Origin: [Clostridium] aminophilum DSM 10710
GTDB lineage: Bacteria; Bacillota; Clostridia; Lachnospirales; Lachnospiraceae
Assembly (NCBI RefSeq): GCF_000711825.1
Contig: NZ_JONJ01000003.1
Location: 248,001 to 312,000 of the forward strand
DNA: 64,000 nt
Direction: 5' to 3'
Numbering within the stretch: position 1 is the stretch's first letter; each line of letters starts with the position of its first letter. Both the position numbers and the translations under genes were made by a program. Under the pieces are notes generated by a model. It was not told the DNA's origin. It searched no databases and worked only from the letters and a program-made list of their open reading frames with translations. Positions 8,201 through 17,024 of the stretch are shown in pieces.

Positions 8201-9493
8201 ATGAAAGTACTGATCGTCGGAGGCGGCGGCCGTGAGCATGCCATCGCATACAAGGTATCCAAAAGTAGTCAGGTAGAGAAAATCTACTGTGCACCGGGCA
8301 ATGCGGGAATCGCAGAACTGGCGGAGTGTGTTCCGATCGGCGCGATGGAATTTGAAAAGCTGGCGGATTTTGCCGAGGAGAAGGAAATTGACCTCACGGT
8401 GGTCGGCATGGACGATCCGCTGATCGGCGGCATTGTCGATGTCTTCCGCGCACGCGGACTCCGTGTATTCGGACCGGATAAGAAGGCGGCAATTCTCGAG
8501 GGATCGAAGGCATTTTCCAAGGATCTCATGAAGAAATACCACATCCCTACCGCGGAATACGAGGTCTTCACCGATGCGGACAAGGCGATGAAATACCTTG
8601 AGACCGCAAAGATGCCGATCGTTCTGAAGGCATCCGGCCCGGCTCTCGGAAAGGGTGTTCTGATCTGCAATACGCTGGAGGAGGCGAAAGCCGGCGTAAA
8701 GGAGATCATGCTGGACAAGCAGTTCGGCGATTCCGGAAACGAGATGGTGGTGGAGCAGTTCCTCACCGGACGCGAGGTTTCTGTTCTGACCTTTGTGGAC
8801 GGAAAGCACATTAAACTGATGAGCTCCGCACAGGATCACAAGAGAGCAAAAGACGGTGATCAGGGTCTCAATACCGGCGGTATGGGCAATTTCTCACCGA
8901 CTCCGTTCTACACCAGAGAGGTGGACGAGTTCTGCAAAAAATACGTTTATCAGGCAACCGTCGATGCGATGGAGCAGGAAGGCCGACCGTTCAAGGGCGT
9001 TATCTTCTTCGGACTGATTCTGACCGAGGAGGGACCGAAGGTTCTGGAGTACAATGCGCGCTTTGGCGATCCGGAGGCTCAGGTGGTTCTGCCGAGACTG
9101 GAAAATGATATCATCGATGTCTTTAACGCCTGCATTGACGGAACGCTGGATCAGATCGATCTGAAGTTTTCGGATGACGCCTGTGTGACGGTCATTCTCG
9201 CGAGTGACGGTTATCCGGAAAAGTACGAGAAGGGATTCCCGATCTCCGGACTGGAGAAGTTCCGCGGAAAGGAAGATTATTTCGTGTTCCATTCCGGCAC
9301 AAAGTTTGGAGAGAACAAAGAAGTGCTCACCAACGGTGGAAGAGTTCTCGCCGTGACTGCCCGCGGCAAGAATCTGAAGGAGGCCCGGGCGAAAGCGTAC
9401 GAGGCTACAGAGTGGATCCATTTTGATAACAAATATATGCGTCACGATATCGGAAAGGCAATTGACGAGGCAGGGGAGGACGTGAATGTATAA
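8201..9493 (+). CDS. purD: phosphoribosylamine-glycine ligase
   Basis: ATP-grasp ligase making GAR from phosphoribosylamine and glycine. The 430-aa product starts MKVLIVGGGGREHA, the family's N-terminal signature. It carries the ATP-grasp elements KASGPALGKGV, NTGGMGNFSPTP and EYNARFGDPEAQVV. I use the ATG at 8201, preceded by GAAAGGA, not the in-frame codon at 8135, because the longer version adds 22 residues with no family similarity. Its last eight bases overlap lgt. Confidence 0.96.
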   Translation: MKVLIVGGGGREHAIAYKVSKSSQVEKIYCAPGNAGIAELAECVPIGAMEFEKLADFAEEKEIDLTVVGMDDPLIGGIVDVFRARGLRVFGPDKKAAILEGSKAFSKDLMKKYHIPTAEYEVFTDADKAMKYLETAKMPIVLKASGPALGKGVLICNTLEEAKAGVKEIMLDKQFGDSGNEMVVEQFLTGREVSVLTFVDGKHIKLMSSAQDHKRAKDGDQGLNTGGMGNFSPTPFYTREVDEFCKKYVYQATVDAMEQEGRPFKGVIFFGLILTEEGPKVLEYNARFGDPEAQVVLPRLENDIIDVFNACIDGTLDQIDLKFSDDACVTVILASDGYPEKYEKGFPISGLEKFRGKEDYFVFHSGTKFGENKEVLTNGGRVLAVTARGKNLKEARAKAYEATEWIHFDNKYMRHDIGKAIDEAGEDVNV

Positions 9494-10277
9494 TGATCTC
9501 TTTACGATCGGAGGCGTGACGGTTCATGGTTACGGGCTGATGATCGCAATCGGAATCATTGCGGCATATACGATGGCGGATTACCGTGCAAAATTGCAGG
9601 GGATCAACCGGGATAAACTCTATATTCTGACGATCTGGGCTGCGGTTCTCGGAATTCTCGGCGCGAAGGTTCTCTATCTGATCACCATAGCACCGAAGAT
9701 TGCCGTGGATCCCTCCCTGATCCTGAAGGATTTTGCGAGCGGATTTGTCGTTTACGGGGGAATCATCGGAGGACTGTTCGGCGGCATTGCGGTTGCAAGG
9801 GTGATCGGAATGCCGGTGCTCCGGACGTTTGATCTCTGCATGCCGAGCATCGCGCTGGCACAGGGGTTTGGCCGGATCGGCTGTCTTCTGGCCGGATGCT
9901 GTTTCGGGATGGAGTATTCCGGCCCGGGGGCGATCGTATTCTCCCATTCGGATTTCGCGCCGAACGGCGTCAGTCTGTTTCCGTCGGAACCGGTCTATGC
10001 GATTCTGAATTTTGTGCACTGCCTGATTCTTCTTGTGGCATTCCGGAAACTGAAAAAGGTTCCGGGCCGCACCGGATCGCTGTACCTGATCCTCTATTCG
10101 ATTGGCCGTTTTATGATGGAATTTGTGAGAGGAGATGCCATTCGCGGAAGCGTCGGCGTTCTGTCGACGTCCCAGTTTATTGCCATTTTTATTCTGATTC
10201 TTGGCGCGTTTGCCTACGCGTTTGCACCGAAACTGGCAAAATTTGATCTTCCCCTTGAAGAAGAGCCGAAAATGTGA
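9486..10277 (+). CDS. lgt: prolipoprotein diacylglyceryl transferase
   Basis: Inner-membrane enzyme that moves diacylglycerol from phosphatidylglycerol to the lipobox Cys of prolipoproteins. The 263-aa protein has about seven hydrophobic segments. It has the VHGYGLMIAIG motif near the N-terminus, the Lgt signature GRIGCLLAGCCFG at about 129-141, and the conserved GRFMMEFVRGD. It overlaps the end of purD by eight bases, so it is co-transcribed and probably translation-coupled with purine genes. Confidence 0.96.
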   Translation: MYNDLFTIGGVTVHGYGLMIAIGIIAAYTMADYRAKLQGINRDKLYILTIWAAVLGILGAKVLYLITIAPKIAVDPSLILKDFASGFVVYGGIIGGLFGGIAVARVIGMPVLRTFDLCMPSIALAQGFGRIGCLLAGCCFGMEYSGPGAIVFSHSDFAPNGVSLFPSEPVYAILNFVHCLILLVAFRKLKKVPGRTGSLYLILYSIGRFMMEFVRGDAIRGSVGVLSTSQFIAIFILILGAFAYAFAPKLAKFDLPLEEEPKM

Positions 10278-10401
10278 TAAGAAGATATCTCCGGGACGAT
10301 CCGTTGGAACGGCATCGTTCGAATATAAGACGTCGGACCGGATGTGGACGGATAACCCCGTCCCTACGGGCCACGCAGAATAGAAAAAGGAGACGATCAC
10401 C

Positions 10402-11301
10402 GTGATTCAGGATATCGCACCGAGACAGTTTCATAACGACTATAAGATTTGTACGCCGGAGGCGGAGGATTTTGTTCTTGCGATCCGGAAAAATTCCGTA
10501 ATTCTTATCCGCAGGGAGGAGGATATGCTGCGGATTCCCACACTCCGGGAGATCCGCGAGATCTTTCCCGAAGCGGAAAAGGAGGCATATTACCTTTTCT
10601 CCATTGATGATTTTCAGTATTTTCTGGTCAATGTGGACGAACACCGGGAATTTGAAATTCCCGAGAGCGGTCCGTTCTGCATGAAGGACAGCCGGTTTCT
10701 GCGCAATATGGATCCGGAATACGAGGCATTTGCGATCATCACCGGCGTGCAGCTTGCGCGGTGGAAAAGGGCGCATCATTACTGCGGCTTTTGCGGAACG
10801 CCGATGGAGGACAGCACGGCGGAGCGGGCACTGGTATGCCCGAAATGCCATCAGATCGAATATCCGAAGATCAGTCCGGCGATCATCGTGGCGATCACAA
10901 ACGGTTCGAAGCTTCTGATGACGAAATACCGCGGAAGACCCTATGCCGGATACGCGCTGGTGGCCGGGTTCGTGGAGATCGGAGAGACATTCGAGGACAC
11001 CGTGCGCCGGGAAGTCATGGAAGAAGTCGGACTGAAAGTGAAAAACATCCGTTACTACCAGAGCCAGCCGTGGGCATTTTCCGACACGGAGATGATCGGT
11101 TTCTTTGCGGAACTGGACGGCGACGACCGGATCACGCTTCAGGAAGATGAGCTGGCGATGGCCGGCTGGTTTGAGAAAGATGAGATTCCGGATGACTGGC
11201 GGATGACCAGTATTTCCGCAAAACTCCGGATGGCTTTCAAATACGGAGAAGACAGAATCGACTCCGAACTTGCGGAAATACAGCGTGAATCGGAATCGTA
11301 A
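10402..11301 (+). CDS. nudC: NudC-type NAD(H) pyrophosphatase
   Basis: Nudix hydrolase that splits NAD(H) into NMN(H) and AMP; family members also remove NAD caps from RNA. The 299-aa protein has a four-Cys zinc ribbon (CGFC at about 128-131, CPKC about 17 residues later). The Nudix box is GFVEIGETFEDTVRREVMEE (about 189-208). The NudC-specific SQPWAFSDTEM follows. The start is GTG with AAAAAGGAGA upstream. The 124-base gap after lgt has no clear promoter, so it may be the last gene of the purine-lgt transcript. Confidence 0.9.
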   Translation: MIQDIAPRQFHNDYKICTPEAEDFVLAIRKNSVILIRREEDMLRIPTLREIREIFPEAEKEAYYLFSIDDFQYFLVNVDEHREFEIPESGPFCMKDSRFLRNMDPEYEAFAIITGVQLARWKRAHHYCGFCGTPMEDSTAERALVCPKCHQIEYPKISPAIIVAITNGSKLLMTKYRGRPYAGYALVAGFVEIGETFEDTVRREVMEEVGLKVKNIRYYQSQPWAFSDTEMIGFFAELDGDDRITLQEDELAMAGWFEKDEIPDDWRMTSISAKLRMAFKYGEDRIDSELAEIQRESES

Positions 11302-11418
11302 CAGTATTATTAACAGTAATATTTTATATAATAAGAAGTAATATCTTACAAATTTGTGGCGTCGGTGATGAATGCTGATTTTCAGACGATGAAAAAAGGC
11401 AGTCATTCCCGGCGCCTG

Positions 11419-11447
11419 TTTACTTTTTGAAATTTATAACTTAAAAT
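11419..11447 (+). promoter_or_regulatory. promoter for the SARP-like regulator
   Basis: TTTACT (11419-11424), 17-bp spacer, TAAAAT (11442-11447), in an AT-rich gap. It ends four bases before the palindrome described next. Confidence 0.55.
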
Positions 11448-11450
11448 TAG

Positions 11451-11469
11451 TTGAATTAAAATAATTCAA
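11451..11469. promoter_or_regulatory. palindromic operator candidate
   Basis: TTGAATTA and TAATTCAA are perfect 8-bp inverted arms around AAA. The site sits at the predicted transcription start of the regulator gene, a position suited to repression or autoregulation. Confidence 0.5.
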
Positions 11470-11517
11470 AAACAAGATGAAATTATGACATGACTTACAG
11501 TGGAAGGAAGGCTTATT

Positions 11518-12777
11518 TTGACAGAATGGAATGGTAAAACGGTCAATGTCGTTGCGCGGCTTCTTGGCAGCTTCTCGATTGAGGTTGACGGTCAGCTTGC
11601 TGATCTCGGCAGAAATATGACTGCGAATGCGGTGAAAATGATCGAGATCATTTTTCTGAACAGGGAGCACGGAATATCCAAGAACGAGCTGCTGAACGAA
11701 GTGTTCAGCGACAAGGTCCTTTCGGATCAGAACAACAGTTTCAACAATCTTCTTTACCAGTCGAGAAAACTTCTGCAGAATTCCGGAATGGACGGTGCGA
11801 AGTTTATCGACAACCACAGAGGGATGATCCGCCTCGAGTGTGCGGAAAATGCGGTGACCGATATCGAAATTTTCCTCGGAATCTGTCGGAAAGCGGATGC
11901 GGCGGCCAGCAGAGCGGAGAAGAAAGATCTTTACACGCAGGCGCTCGAGTATTATCGCGGACCGCTTCTGCCGGATTTTGAGACCGAATTCTGGGTGATC
12001 AAGCCGGGAATGGTGCTGAAGCACTATTTTGAACGTGCGGCGCAGTATCTCGCGGATCTCGCGGAAGAAGACGACAACTACGAGGAAATGTACCGCATCA
12101 TGAAACATGCGGACAGCGTATATCCGCATGAAAAATGGGAGATCGGACGGATCAATGCGCTGGCGATGCAGGAAAAGTACCGCGAGGCGTATGAGGAATA
12201 TACGAAGGTTGTGCAGTATTATCTGGAGACGCTGGAACAGCCGGTACCGAAGGTGCTTCTGGATATCTATGACCGTTTCCGCGAGGGAATTACCCGTGAA
12301 GTGGAAGCGGCGGGAAGTTTTCAGATGAGCACGGTCCGCAGGGATGAGGAGATGGAAGCGCAGCTTCGCCTGAACCGTGCCGGCGGATATTTCTGCCAGT
12401 ACAGCAGTTTCCGCGATATCTGCAATGTGCTGAACCGCAACATTGACAAGAGAGGAAATTCCATTCATCTGATGATTCTTTCTCTCGTGGATTTCGAGAG
12501 CAATTTCCGGAGTATGCCGGACGTGCTTGAGAGGCGTTCCGAGTGCCTGAAGATGTCCATCCACGACGTTCTCCGCTCGACGGATGTCTTTACGGGATAC
12601 AGCTCAACTCAGTATGTGGCGCTTCTGGTCGGCGTCAAGAGAGAGGACTGCGCGACATTCCACAGAAGGATTTCCGTCAAACTCCACGAGCTGGCAGGAA
12701 GCCGGGCTGACGTGCAGTATCGAATCGTAGCCCCGGACGAACTTGAGCAGATTCTGACTGCGGGAGAGAAGAACTGA
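11518..12777 (+). CDS. SARP/BTAD-type transcriptional regulator with degenerate GGDEF-like C-terminus
   Basis: The first 100 residues form an OmpR-type winged helix as in SARP regulators (VARLLGSFSIEVDGQ, NNLLYQSRKLLQ). Residues of about 110-250 are a helical BTAD/TPR-like domain (YTQALEYYRGPLLPDFE). The last 100 residues resemble a GGDEF fold: DFESNF, then RSTDVFTGYSSTQYVALLVG, where the GGDEF signature has become SSTQY, so no cyclase activity is expected. I choose the TTG at 11518 because AAGGAAGG lies six bases before it; the GTG at 11500 has no ribosome site. The targets are unknown; the palindrome upstream suggests self-control. Confidence 0.8.
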   Translation: MTEWNGKTVNVVARLLGSFSIEVDGQLADLGRNMTANAVKMIEIIFLNREHGISKNELLNEVFSDKVLSDQNNSFNNLLYQSRKLLQNSGMDGAKFIDNHRGMIRLECAENAVTDIEIFLGICRKADAAASRAEKKDLYTQALEYYRGPLLPDFETEFWVIKPGMVLKHYFERAAQYLADLAEEDDNYEEMYRIMKHADSVYPHEKWEIGRINALAMQEKYREAYEEYTKVVQYYLETLEQPVPKVLLDIYDRFREGITREVEAAGSFQMSTVRRDEEMEAQLRLNRAGGYFCQYSSFRDICNVLNRNIDKRGNSIHLMILSLVDFESNFRSMPDVLERRSECLKMSIHDVLRSTDVFTGYSSTQYVALLVGVKREDCATFHRRISVKLHELAGSRADVQYRIVAPDELEQILTAGEKN

Positions 12778-12785
12778 GAGGTTTC

Positions 12786-13067
12786 ATGGAAAAAGTCATG
12801 ACAAATACGGCGATGGTATATGCGGTGGCAGTGAATATCATCGCCTTTTTGATGTTCGGAATGGATAAAATGCGGGCGAAGCGGAATGAGTGGAGAATTC
12901 CGGAATCCTCGCTTCTCACCGTCGCCTTGATCGGCGGAAGTGTCGGAGCCTGGATGGGAATGCGGTTTTTTCATCACAAGACCCGGAAGCCAAAGTTTAC
13001 GGTCTCCATTCCTGTGATGATGCTGGCGCAGGCGGCACTTCTAATATGGATGCGGTCGCAGATGTAA
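12786..13067 (+). CDS. DUF1294 small membrane protein
   Basis: A 93-aa protein with three hydrophobic segments and the family motifs MFGMDKMRAKRNEWRIPE, GGSVGAWMGMRFFHHKT and KFTVSIPV. DUF1294 proteins are widespread short membrane proteins without assigned function. The start has GAGAGG upstream and lies eight bases after the regulator gene, so it is in the same operon. Confidence 0.85.
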   Translation: MEKVMTNTAMVYAVAVNIIAFLMFGMDKMRAKRNEWRIPESSLLTVALIGGSVGAWMGMRFFHHKTRKPKFTVSIPVMMLAQAALLIWMRSQM

Positions 13068-13094
13068 CCGGTCGGGCCCGCAGGAGGAAATGAT

Positions 13095-13568
13095 TTGTAT
13101 TTGACAACGCTATGTTATCTGGAGAAGGATGATTCTTATCTGATGCTGCATCGGATCAAGAAGAAAAATGATATCAATGAAGGGAAATGGATCGGTGTCG
13201 GCGGAAAATTTGAGAAGGATGAGAGTCCGGAAGACTGTCTTCTTCGCGAAGTCCGGGAAGAGACCGGTTATACGCTGACATCCTGGCGTTACCGGGGCAT
13301 CATTACCTTTGTCACCGCGCGCGGCGAGACGGAGTATATGTCGCTTTACACGGCGGACGGGTTTGAGGGGGAACTCCAGGAATGCACGGAAGGGGTTCTG
13401 AAGTGGATCAGGAAAAATGAGGTCCCCGAGCTGAATCTGTGGGAGGGGGACAGGATTTTTCTTCGCCTTCTGACAGAGGATCGGCCTTTCTTTTCCCTGA
13501 AACTGGTCTATGATGCGGAGGACCGGCTCTGCGAAGCGGTTCTCGACGGACAGAAGATGGAGAGCTGA
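13095..13568 (+). CDS. MutT-type Nudix hydrolase, probable 8-oxo-dGTP diphosphatase
   Basis: A 157-aa Nudix protein whose box reads GGKFEKDESPEDCLLREVRE followed by ETGY (about residues 36-59). The fold around it (CYLEKDDSYLMLHR at the N-terminus, WIGVGGKF) matches the clostridial 8-oxo-dGTP diphosphatase group, which removes oxidised nucleotides. The start is TTG at 13095, seven bases after AGGAGG. Substrate assignment is by resemblance only. It ends the three-gene operon begun by the SARP-like regulator. Confidence 0.85.
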   Translation: MYLTTLCYLEKDDSYLMLHRIKKKNDINEGKWIGVGGKFEKDESPEDCLLREVREETGYTLTSWRYRGIITFVTARGETEYMSLYTADGFEGELQECTEGVLKWIRKNEVPELNLWEGDRIFLRLLTEDRPFFSLKLVYDAEDRLCEAVLDGQKMES

Positions 13569-13694
13569 CATCCGAAACGGTGCAGCATTTTGAATCTGCA
13601 TCCGGGAAAAACAGAGGAATCCTCATCGAAGCCGGCAGTAGGAACATAGAATACTGAAAAGTGACATAGAAAAAGACCGGAGAATACGTAGAAA

Positions 13695-13730
13695 AATAAA
13701 GAACAAATAAAGAACAAATAAAGAACAAAT
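13695..13730. repeat. 11-bp tandem repeat, 3 copies
   Basis: AAAGAACAAAT occurs three times in a row, immediately before the terminator hairpin. The gap 13569-13887 holds only this, the terminator and a family B repeat. Confidence 0.8.
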
Positions 13731-13779
13731 TCCGGCTGCGCTCCCGTAAGAAGGGGGCGCAACCGGAATTTTCGTGTTT
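13728..13779. terminator. bidirectional terminator between the Nudix gene and lysR
   Basis: The 18-bp arms 13728-13745 and 13753-13770 (AATTCCGGCTGCGCTCCC with GGGGGCGCAACCGGAATT, G-T pairs allowed) enclose a 7-base loop. The sequence TTCGTGTTT follows on the plus strand and TTGTTCTTTATTT on the minus strand. It separates convergent genes. Confidence 0.8.
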
Positions 13780-13893
13780 CACAGGGAACTGCTCCGCATT
13801 TCCGGTGAAACATAAAACCTCTGCACAGGTACACCGCGTTGAGCAGAAGATGTCACTCTGCGGTCACCCGCGGCAGGCGTTGTTCTGTCACAT
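13775..13893 (+). repeat. dispersed repeat family B, copy 1
   Basis: Starts in the T-rich tail of the terminator. It has an inverted repeat GTTTCACAGGGAA / TTTCCGGTGAAAC around a loop with GCTCCGC, then a right part with AAGATGTCACTCTGCGG. It runs up to the stop codon of lysR. It aligns with copies at about 19095, 43909, 52306 and 61001. Confidence 0.7.
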
Positions 13894-14790
13894 ACTCGGA
13901 GCGTTGGTGCTCTTGATGAAAGAGAGGAACTGCTGCATGGTCTTTGTCTCACCGGCCGGGTTCCACGCAAAACCGATGGTGCGGGACGGGATGGCGTCAT
14001 GGACCGGAATCTCAATGAGCGTTCCGTCTGCCAGTTCGTCTTTCACAAATTCACGCACAGCGCAGCCGATGCCGAGGCCGGTTTTCGCGAACGAGATCAG
14101 AAGATCCAGCGTGTTGGTCTCGAGAACCTGGCGGGGCTCGATGCCGTGCTCCGCAAAATAGGAGTCGATGTACATGCGGGTCATGTTTTTCCGGTCGAGC
14201 ATCAGGATGGTGCCGCACTCGAAGATGTTGCAGTTCTCGCCCTCGCGGATTTTCAGATTGTCGAGGTACGCTTTGGTGCATACAAACGTGTCGGTGATAT
14301 TCATGAGAGGGTAGAAATACAGGTTTTTCCGGTTTTTCGGCTCTGCGATCAGACCGATATCGATCTGCTGGTTTTCAATCGCAGACAGGCTGTGAGCCGT
14401 GTCCTGACTGTTGACCAGAATGCGGATATGCGGTGATTCTTCGATGAAGTCCTTCAGATATGGAAGGAGAACATATTTGCACAGCGTATTGCTGACGCCG
14501 AAACGGATCTGTCCGATGTTGAAATTCTTGATTCTTTTCAGTTCGCTCTCACCCCGATCCAGTGTAGCGAAGGCGCTGCTGACGTGGTTGTAGAGAACCT
14601 GCCCTTCTACCGTCAGCGTGACACCGCGGGAAGAGCGCTTAAACAGCGTGACGCCGAGATTTTCTTCGAGTTTACTGATCGATTTGCTGATCGCCGGCTG
14701 GCTGATATAGAGTTCTTTGGCAGCATGAGAAATGTTGCCGGTGCGCGCGACAGCGTAAAATACACGGTACTGAGACAGATGCTGTTCCAT
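13888..14790 (-). CDS. LysR-type transcriptional regulator
   Basis: A 300-aa LysR protein with an N-terminal winged helix (FYAVARTGNISHAAKELYIS, then QPAISKSISKLEENLG) and a periplasmic-binding-like effector domain. The start is the ATG at 14790 with AAAGGGA upstream; the in-frame codon at 14844 has none. It is divergent from pckA across a 346-base gap containing an ATACA-N10-TGTAT site, so control of pckA or of itself is a reasonable guess. The effector is unknown. Confidence 0.92.
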   Translation of the reverse strand: MEQHLSQYRVFYAVARTGNISHAAKELYISQPAISKSISKLEENLGVTLFKRSSRGVTLTVEGQVLYNHVSSAFATLDRGESELKRIKNFNIGQIRFGVSNTLCKYVLLPYLKDFIEESPHIRILVNSQDTAHSLSAIENQQIDIGLIAEPKNRKNLYFYPLMNITDTFVCTKAYLDNLKIREGENCNIFECGTILMLDRKNMTRMYIDSYFAEHGIEPRQVLETNTLDLLISFAKTGLGIGCAVREFVKDELADGTLIEIPVHDAIPSRTIGFAWNPAGETKTMQQFLSFIKSTNAPSM

Positions 14791-14915
14791 AAATATTCCC
14801 TTTCTTTCAAAATAACACCGGACGGGTCTGAACAGAGGCTGCATTCACGGCGGAGATGCCGGAAAAAGCGAAATCGTCAGACAGTTATAATATGTCCTTG
14901 CTTGTATTTTTCTGT

Positions 14916-14944
14916 ATTATACCCACATGTTCTATATAATGCAA
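14916..14944 (-). promoter_or_regulatory. lysR promoter
   Basis: On the minus strand: TTGCAT (14944-14939), 17-bp spacer, TATAAT (14921-14916). On the plus strand a TATAAT (14935-14940) overlaps its -35 box, so a second, divergent start is possible. Confidence 0.7.
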
Positions 14945-14960
14945 GGTTATGTTGAAAAAA

Positions 14961-14980
14961 ATACATCGCAATTTTTGTAT
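14961..14980. promoter_or_regulatory. inverted repeat ATACA-N10-TGTAT, candidate LysR site
   Basis: Perfect 5-bp arms with a 10-base spacer, placed between the divergent lysR and pckA promoters. LysR proteins commonly bind such dyads, but the spacing is not the strict T-N11-A form. Confidence 0.4.
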
Positions 14981-15052
14981 TTTTCCAGAAGCAAACACGT
15001 CAAAATGTAGTGAAAACAGAGAGATATGACGGATGCAAATGTCTGCAAAGTG

Positions 15053-15081
15053 TTGCGCTTTGACGATATTTATGCAATAAT
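15053..15081 (+). promoter_or_regulatory. pckA promoter candidate
   Basis: TTGCGC (15053-15058), 17-bp spacer, AATAAT (15076-15081) with an extended -10 TGC. It lies about 50 bases before the pckA start. Confidence 0.45.
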
Positions 15082-15136
15082 TAACGTGCCTTTTGTTAGA
15101 AAAGGCCGAATGATTGTTTACGTAGGAGGTTTGTTT

Positions 15137-16750
15137 ATGGAGACATACGGATTGGAAAAGCTTGGCATTCTCAATGCGAAAGCTGTTTATCGCAATCTCA
15201 CACCGGCTGTTCTGACCGAGAAAGCACTTCAGCGAGGCGAGGGTGAGCTGATGGACACCGGCGCACTGGTTGTAAAGACCGGCAAGTACACCGGACGTTC
15301 CGCACAGGACAAGTTCATCGTTGATACGCCGGCAGTGCATGACAAGATCGCATGGGGAAAGGTCAATGTTCCGGTTTCCCGCGAGAAGTTCAACGCAATC
15401 AAGGCAAAGATCTGTGCGTATCTGCAGGGCCGTGAGATCTTTATCTTTGACGGAATGGCAGGCGCTGATCCGGCCTGCACGCAGAAATTCCGCATCATCA
15501 ACGAGCTGGCATCCCAGAATCTTTTCATCCGCGATCTGCTGATCCGGCCGACCGATGAAGAACTGGCCGCATTCGGCGATCCGGATTACACTCTGATTGC
15601 TGCTCCGGGATTCAAGTGCGATCCGGAAATCGACGGAACGCGCTCTGAGGCTGCGATCATGATCGACTATGAAGCGCATATGATCATCATCTGCGGCAGC
15701 CAGTATGCCGGTGAGATCAAGAAATCCGTATTCTCTACCATGAACTTTATTCTTCCGCAGCAGGGTGTGCTCCCGATGCACTGCTCCTGCAATATGGATC
15801 CGGAGACAAAGGAAACCGCAGTATTCTTCGGCCTGTCCGGCACCGGAAAAACCACACTTTCCGCGGACCCGAAGCGTATGCTGATCGGCGATGACGAGCA
15901 TGGCTGGAGTGACCACGGCGTATTCAATATCGAGGGCGGATGCTACGCAAAGTGCATCGACCTGGTAGAAGAGGAGCAGCCGGAGATCTACCACGCAATC
16001 CGCTTCGGCGCACTGGTAGAGAACGTTGTGATCGATCCGGAGAAGAGAACCCCGGATTACAGCGACAGCACACTGGCGGTCAACTCCCGTGTCGGATATC
16101 CGGTTGAGTTTATTCCGAACGCGGCGGTTCCGGGTGTCGGCGGCATCCCGAAAGTTGTCATTTTCCTGACCTGCGATTCCTTCGGCGTACTTCCGCCGAT
16201 CAGCCAGCTGTCCAAGGAAGCGGCAATGTATCAGTTCGTAACCGGATTCACTTCCAAGGTTGCCGGAACAGAGATCGGCGTAACGGAGCCGGTTCCGACC
16301 TTCTCCACACTTTTCGGCGAGCCGTTCATGCCGCTGAAGGCGCAGGTTTACGCGGATATGCTCGGTGAGAGAATCGAGAAGTACAATACAAAGGTATATC
16401 TGGTCAACACCGGATGGGTATCCGGCCCGGCGGTTGATCCGAAGACCGGCGAAAAGAACAAGAGAATGAAGCTTTCCTACACTCGTGCGATGATCACCGC
16501 TGCGCTGAACGATGCGTATGCAAAGGAAGGCGTTGCCTTCGAGCACAATGACATCTTCAATCTGGAAGTTCCGACTTCGGTTCCGGGTGCGGATGTACCG
16601 GCGGAGATCATGAATCCGAGAAATCTCTGGGCTGACAAGGCAGCTTACGATGAGCAGGCAAAGAAGCTGGCCAAGATGTTCCAGAAGAATTTCGAGGAGA
16701 AGTACCCGGATATGCCGGAGAACGTAAAGAATGCAGGTCCGAAGGCCTGA
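15137..16750 (+). CDS. pckA: phosphoenolpyruvate carboxykinase (ATP)
   Basis: Interconverts oxaloacetate plus ATP and phosphoenolpyruvate plus CO2, in gluconeogenesis or anaplerosis. The 537-aa length matches the ATP-dependent class. The P-loop GLSGTGKTTLSADPKR starts near residue 231, followed by the metal site GDDEHGW. ARTSAQDKF is seen here as SAQDKFIVD. The ATG at 15137 sits behind TAGGAGGT; the in-frame codon at 15026 would add 37 unrelated residues. A terminator hairpin follows at 16821. Confidence 0.97.
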   Translation: METYGLEKLGILNAKAVYRNLTPAVLTEKALQRGEGELMDTGALVVKTGKYTGRSAQDKFIVDTPAVHDKIAWGKVNVPVSREKFNAIKAKICAYLQGREIFIFDGMAGADPACTQKFRIINELASQNLFIRDLLIRPTDEELAAFGDPDYTLIAAPGFKCDPEIDGTRSEAAIMIDYEAHMIIICGSQYAGEIKKSVFSTMNFILPQQGVLPMHCSCNMDPETKETAVFFGLSGTGKTTLSADPKRMLIGDDEHGWSDHGVFNIEGGCYAKCIDLVEEEQPEIYHAIRFGALVENVVIDPEKRTPDYSDSTLAVNSRVGYPVEFIPNAAVPGVGGIPKVVIFLTCDSFGVLPPISQLSKEAAMYQFVTGFTSKVAGTEIGVTEPVPTFSTLFGEPFMPLKAQVYADMLGERIEKYNTKVYLVNTGWVSGPAVDPKTGEKNKRMKLSYTRAMITAALNDAYAKEGVAFEHNDIFNLEVPTSVPGADVPAEIMNPRNLWADKAAYDEQAKKLAKMFQKNFEEKYPDMPENVKNAGPKA

Positions 16751-16820
16751 CAGACCGCAGAATAACGGTATTTCCATCGTCCGTGAACGGGCAGAAATGT
16801 CCGGTAATCAAGCATAATTC

Positions 16821-16856
16821 AGAAGGCCGCGCTCCGGTTTCGGGGCACGGCCTTCT
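16821..16856 (+). terminator. hairpin after pckA
   Basis: AGAAGGCCG (16821-16829) pairs with CGGCCTTCT (16848-16856), with further pairing inside. Only a short, broken T-run follows. The rest of 16751-17024 is AT-rich and holds no other clear signal. Confidence 0.6.
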
Positions 16857-17024
16857 GTGGCCTGCGGGAAAGCGCTGTGTTTTAAAAGACAGTCAGGGAT
16901 ATTTAAAGATATTTGAGTACGTTTGAATACCTTTAATGAAATTTCAAGATACAGAGCGGATCGGAGGAATGGGAGAATACATTTTGCGGATGTTGGATTT
17001 TCAGGCGGTCAGAGGAGGTAGATC

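Noticed and set aside
14885-16777. 630-codon minus-strand open frame opposite pckA
   Set aside because: It is the antisense of a fully conserved gene, has no recognisable motif, and its reading is explained by biased codon use in pckA.
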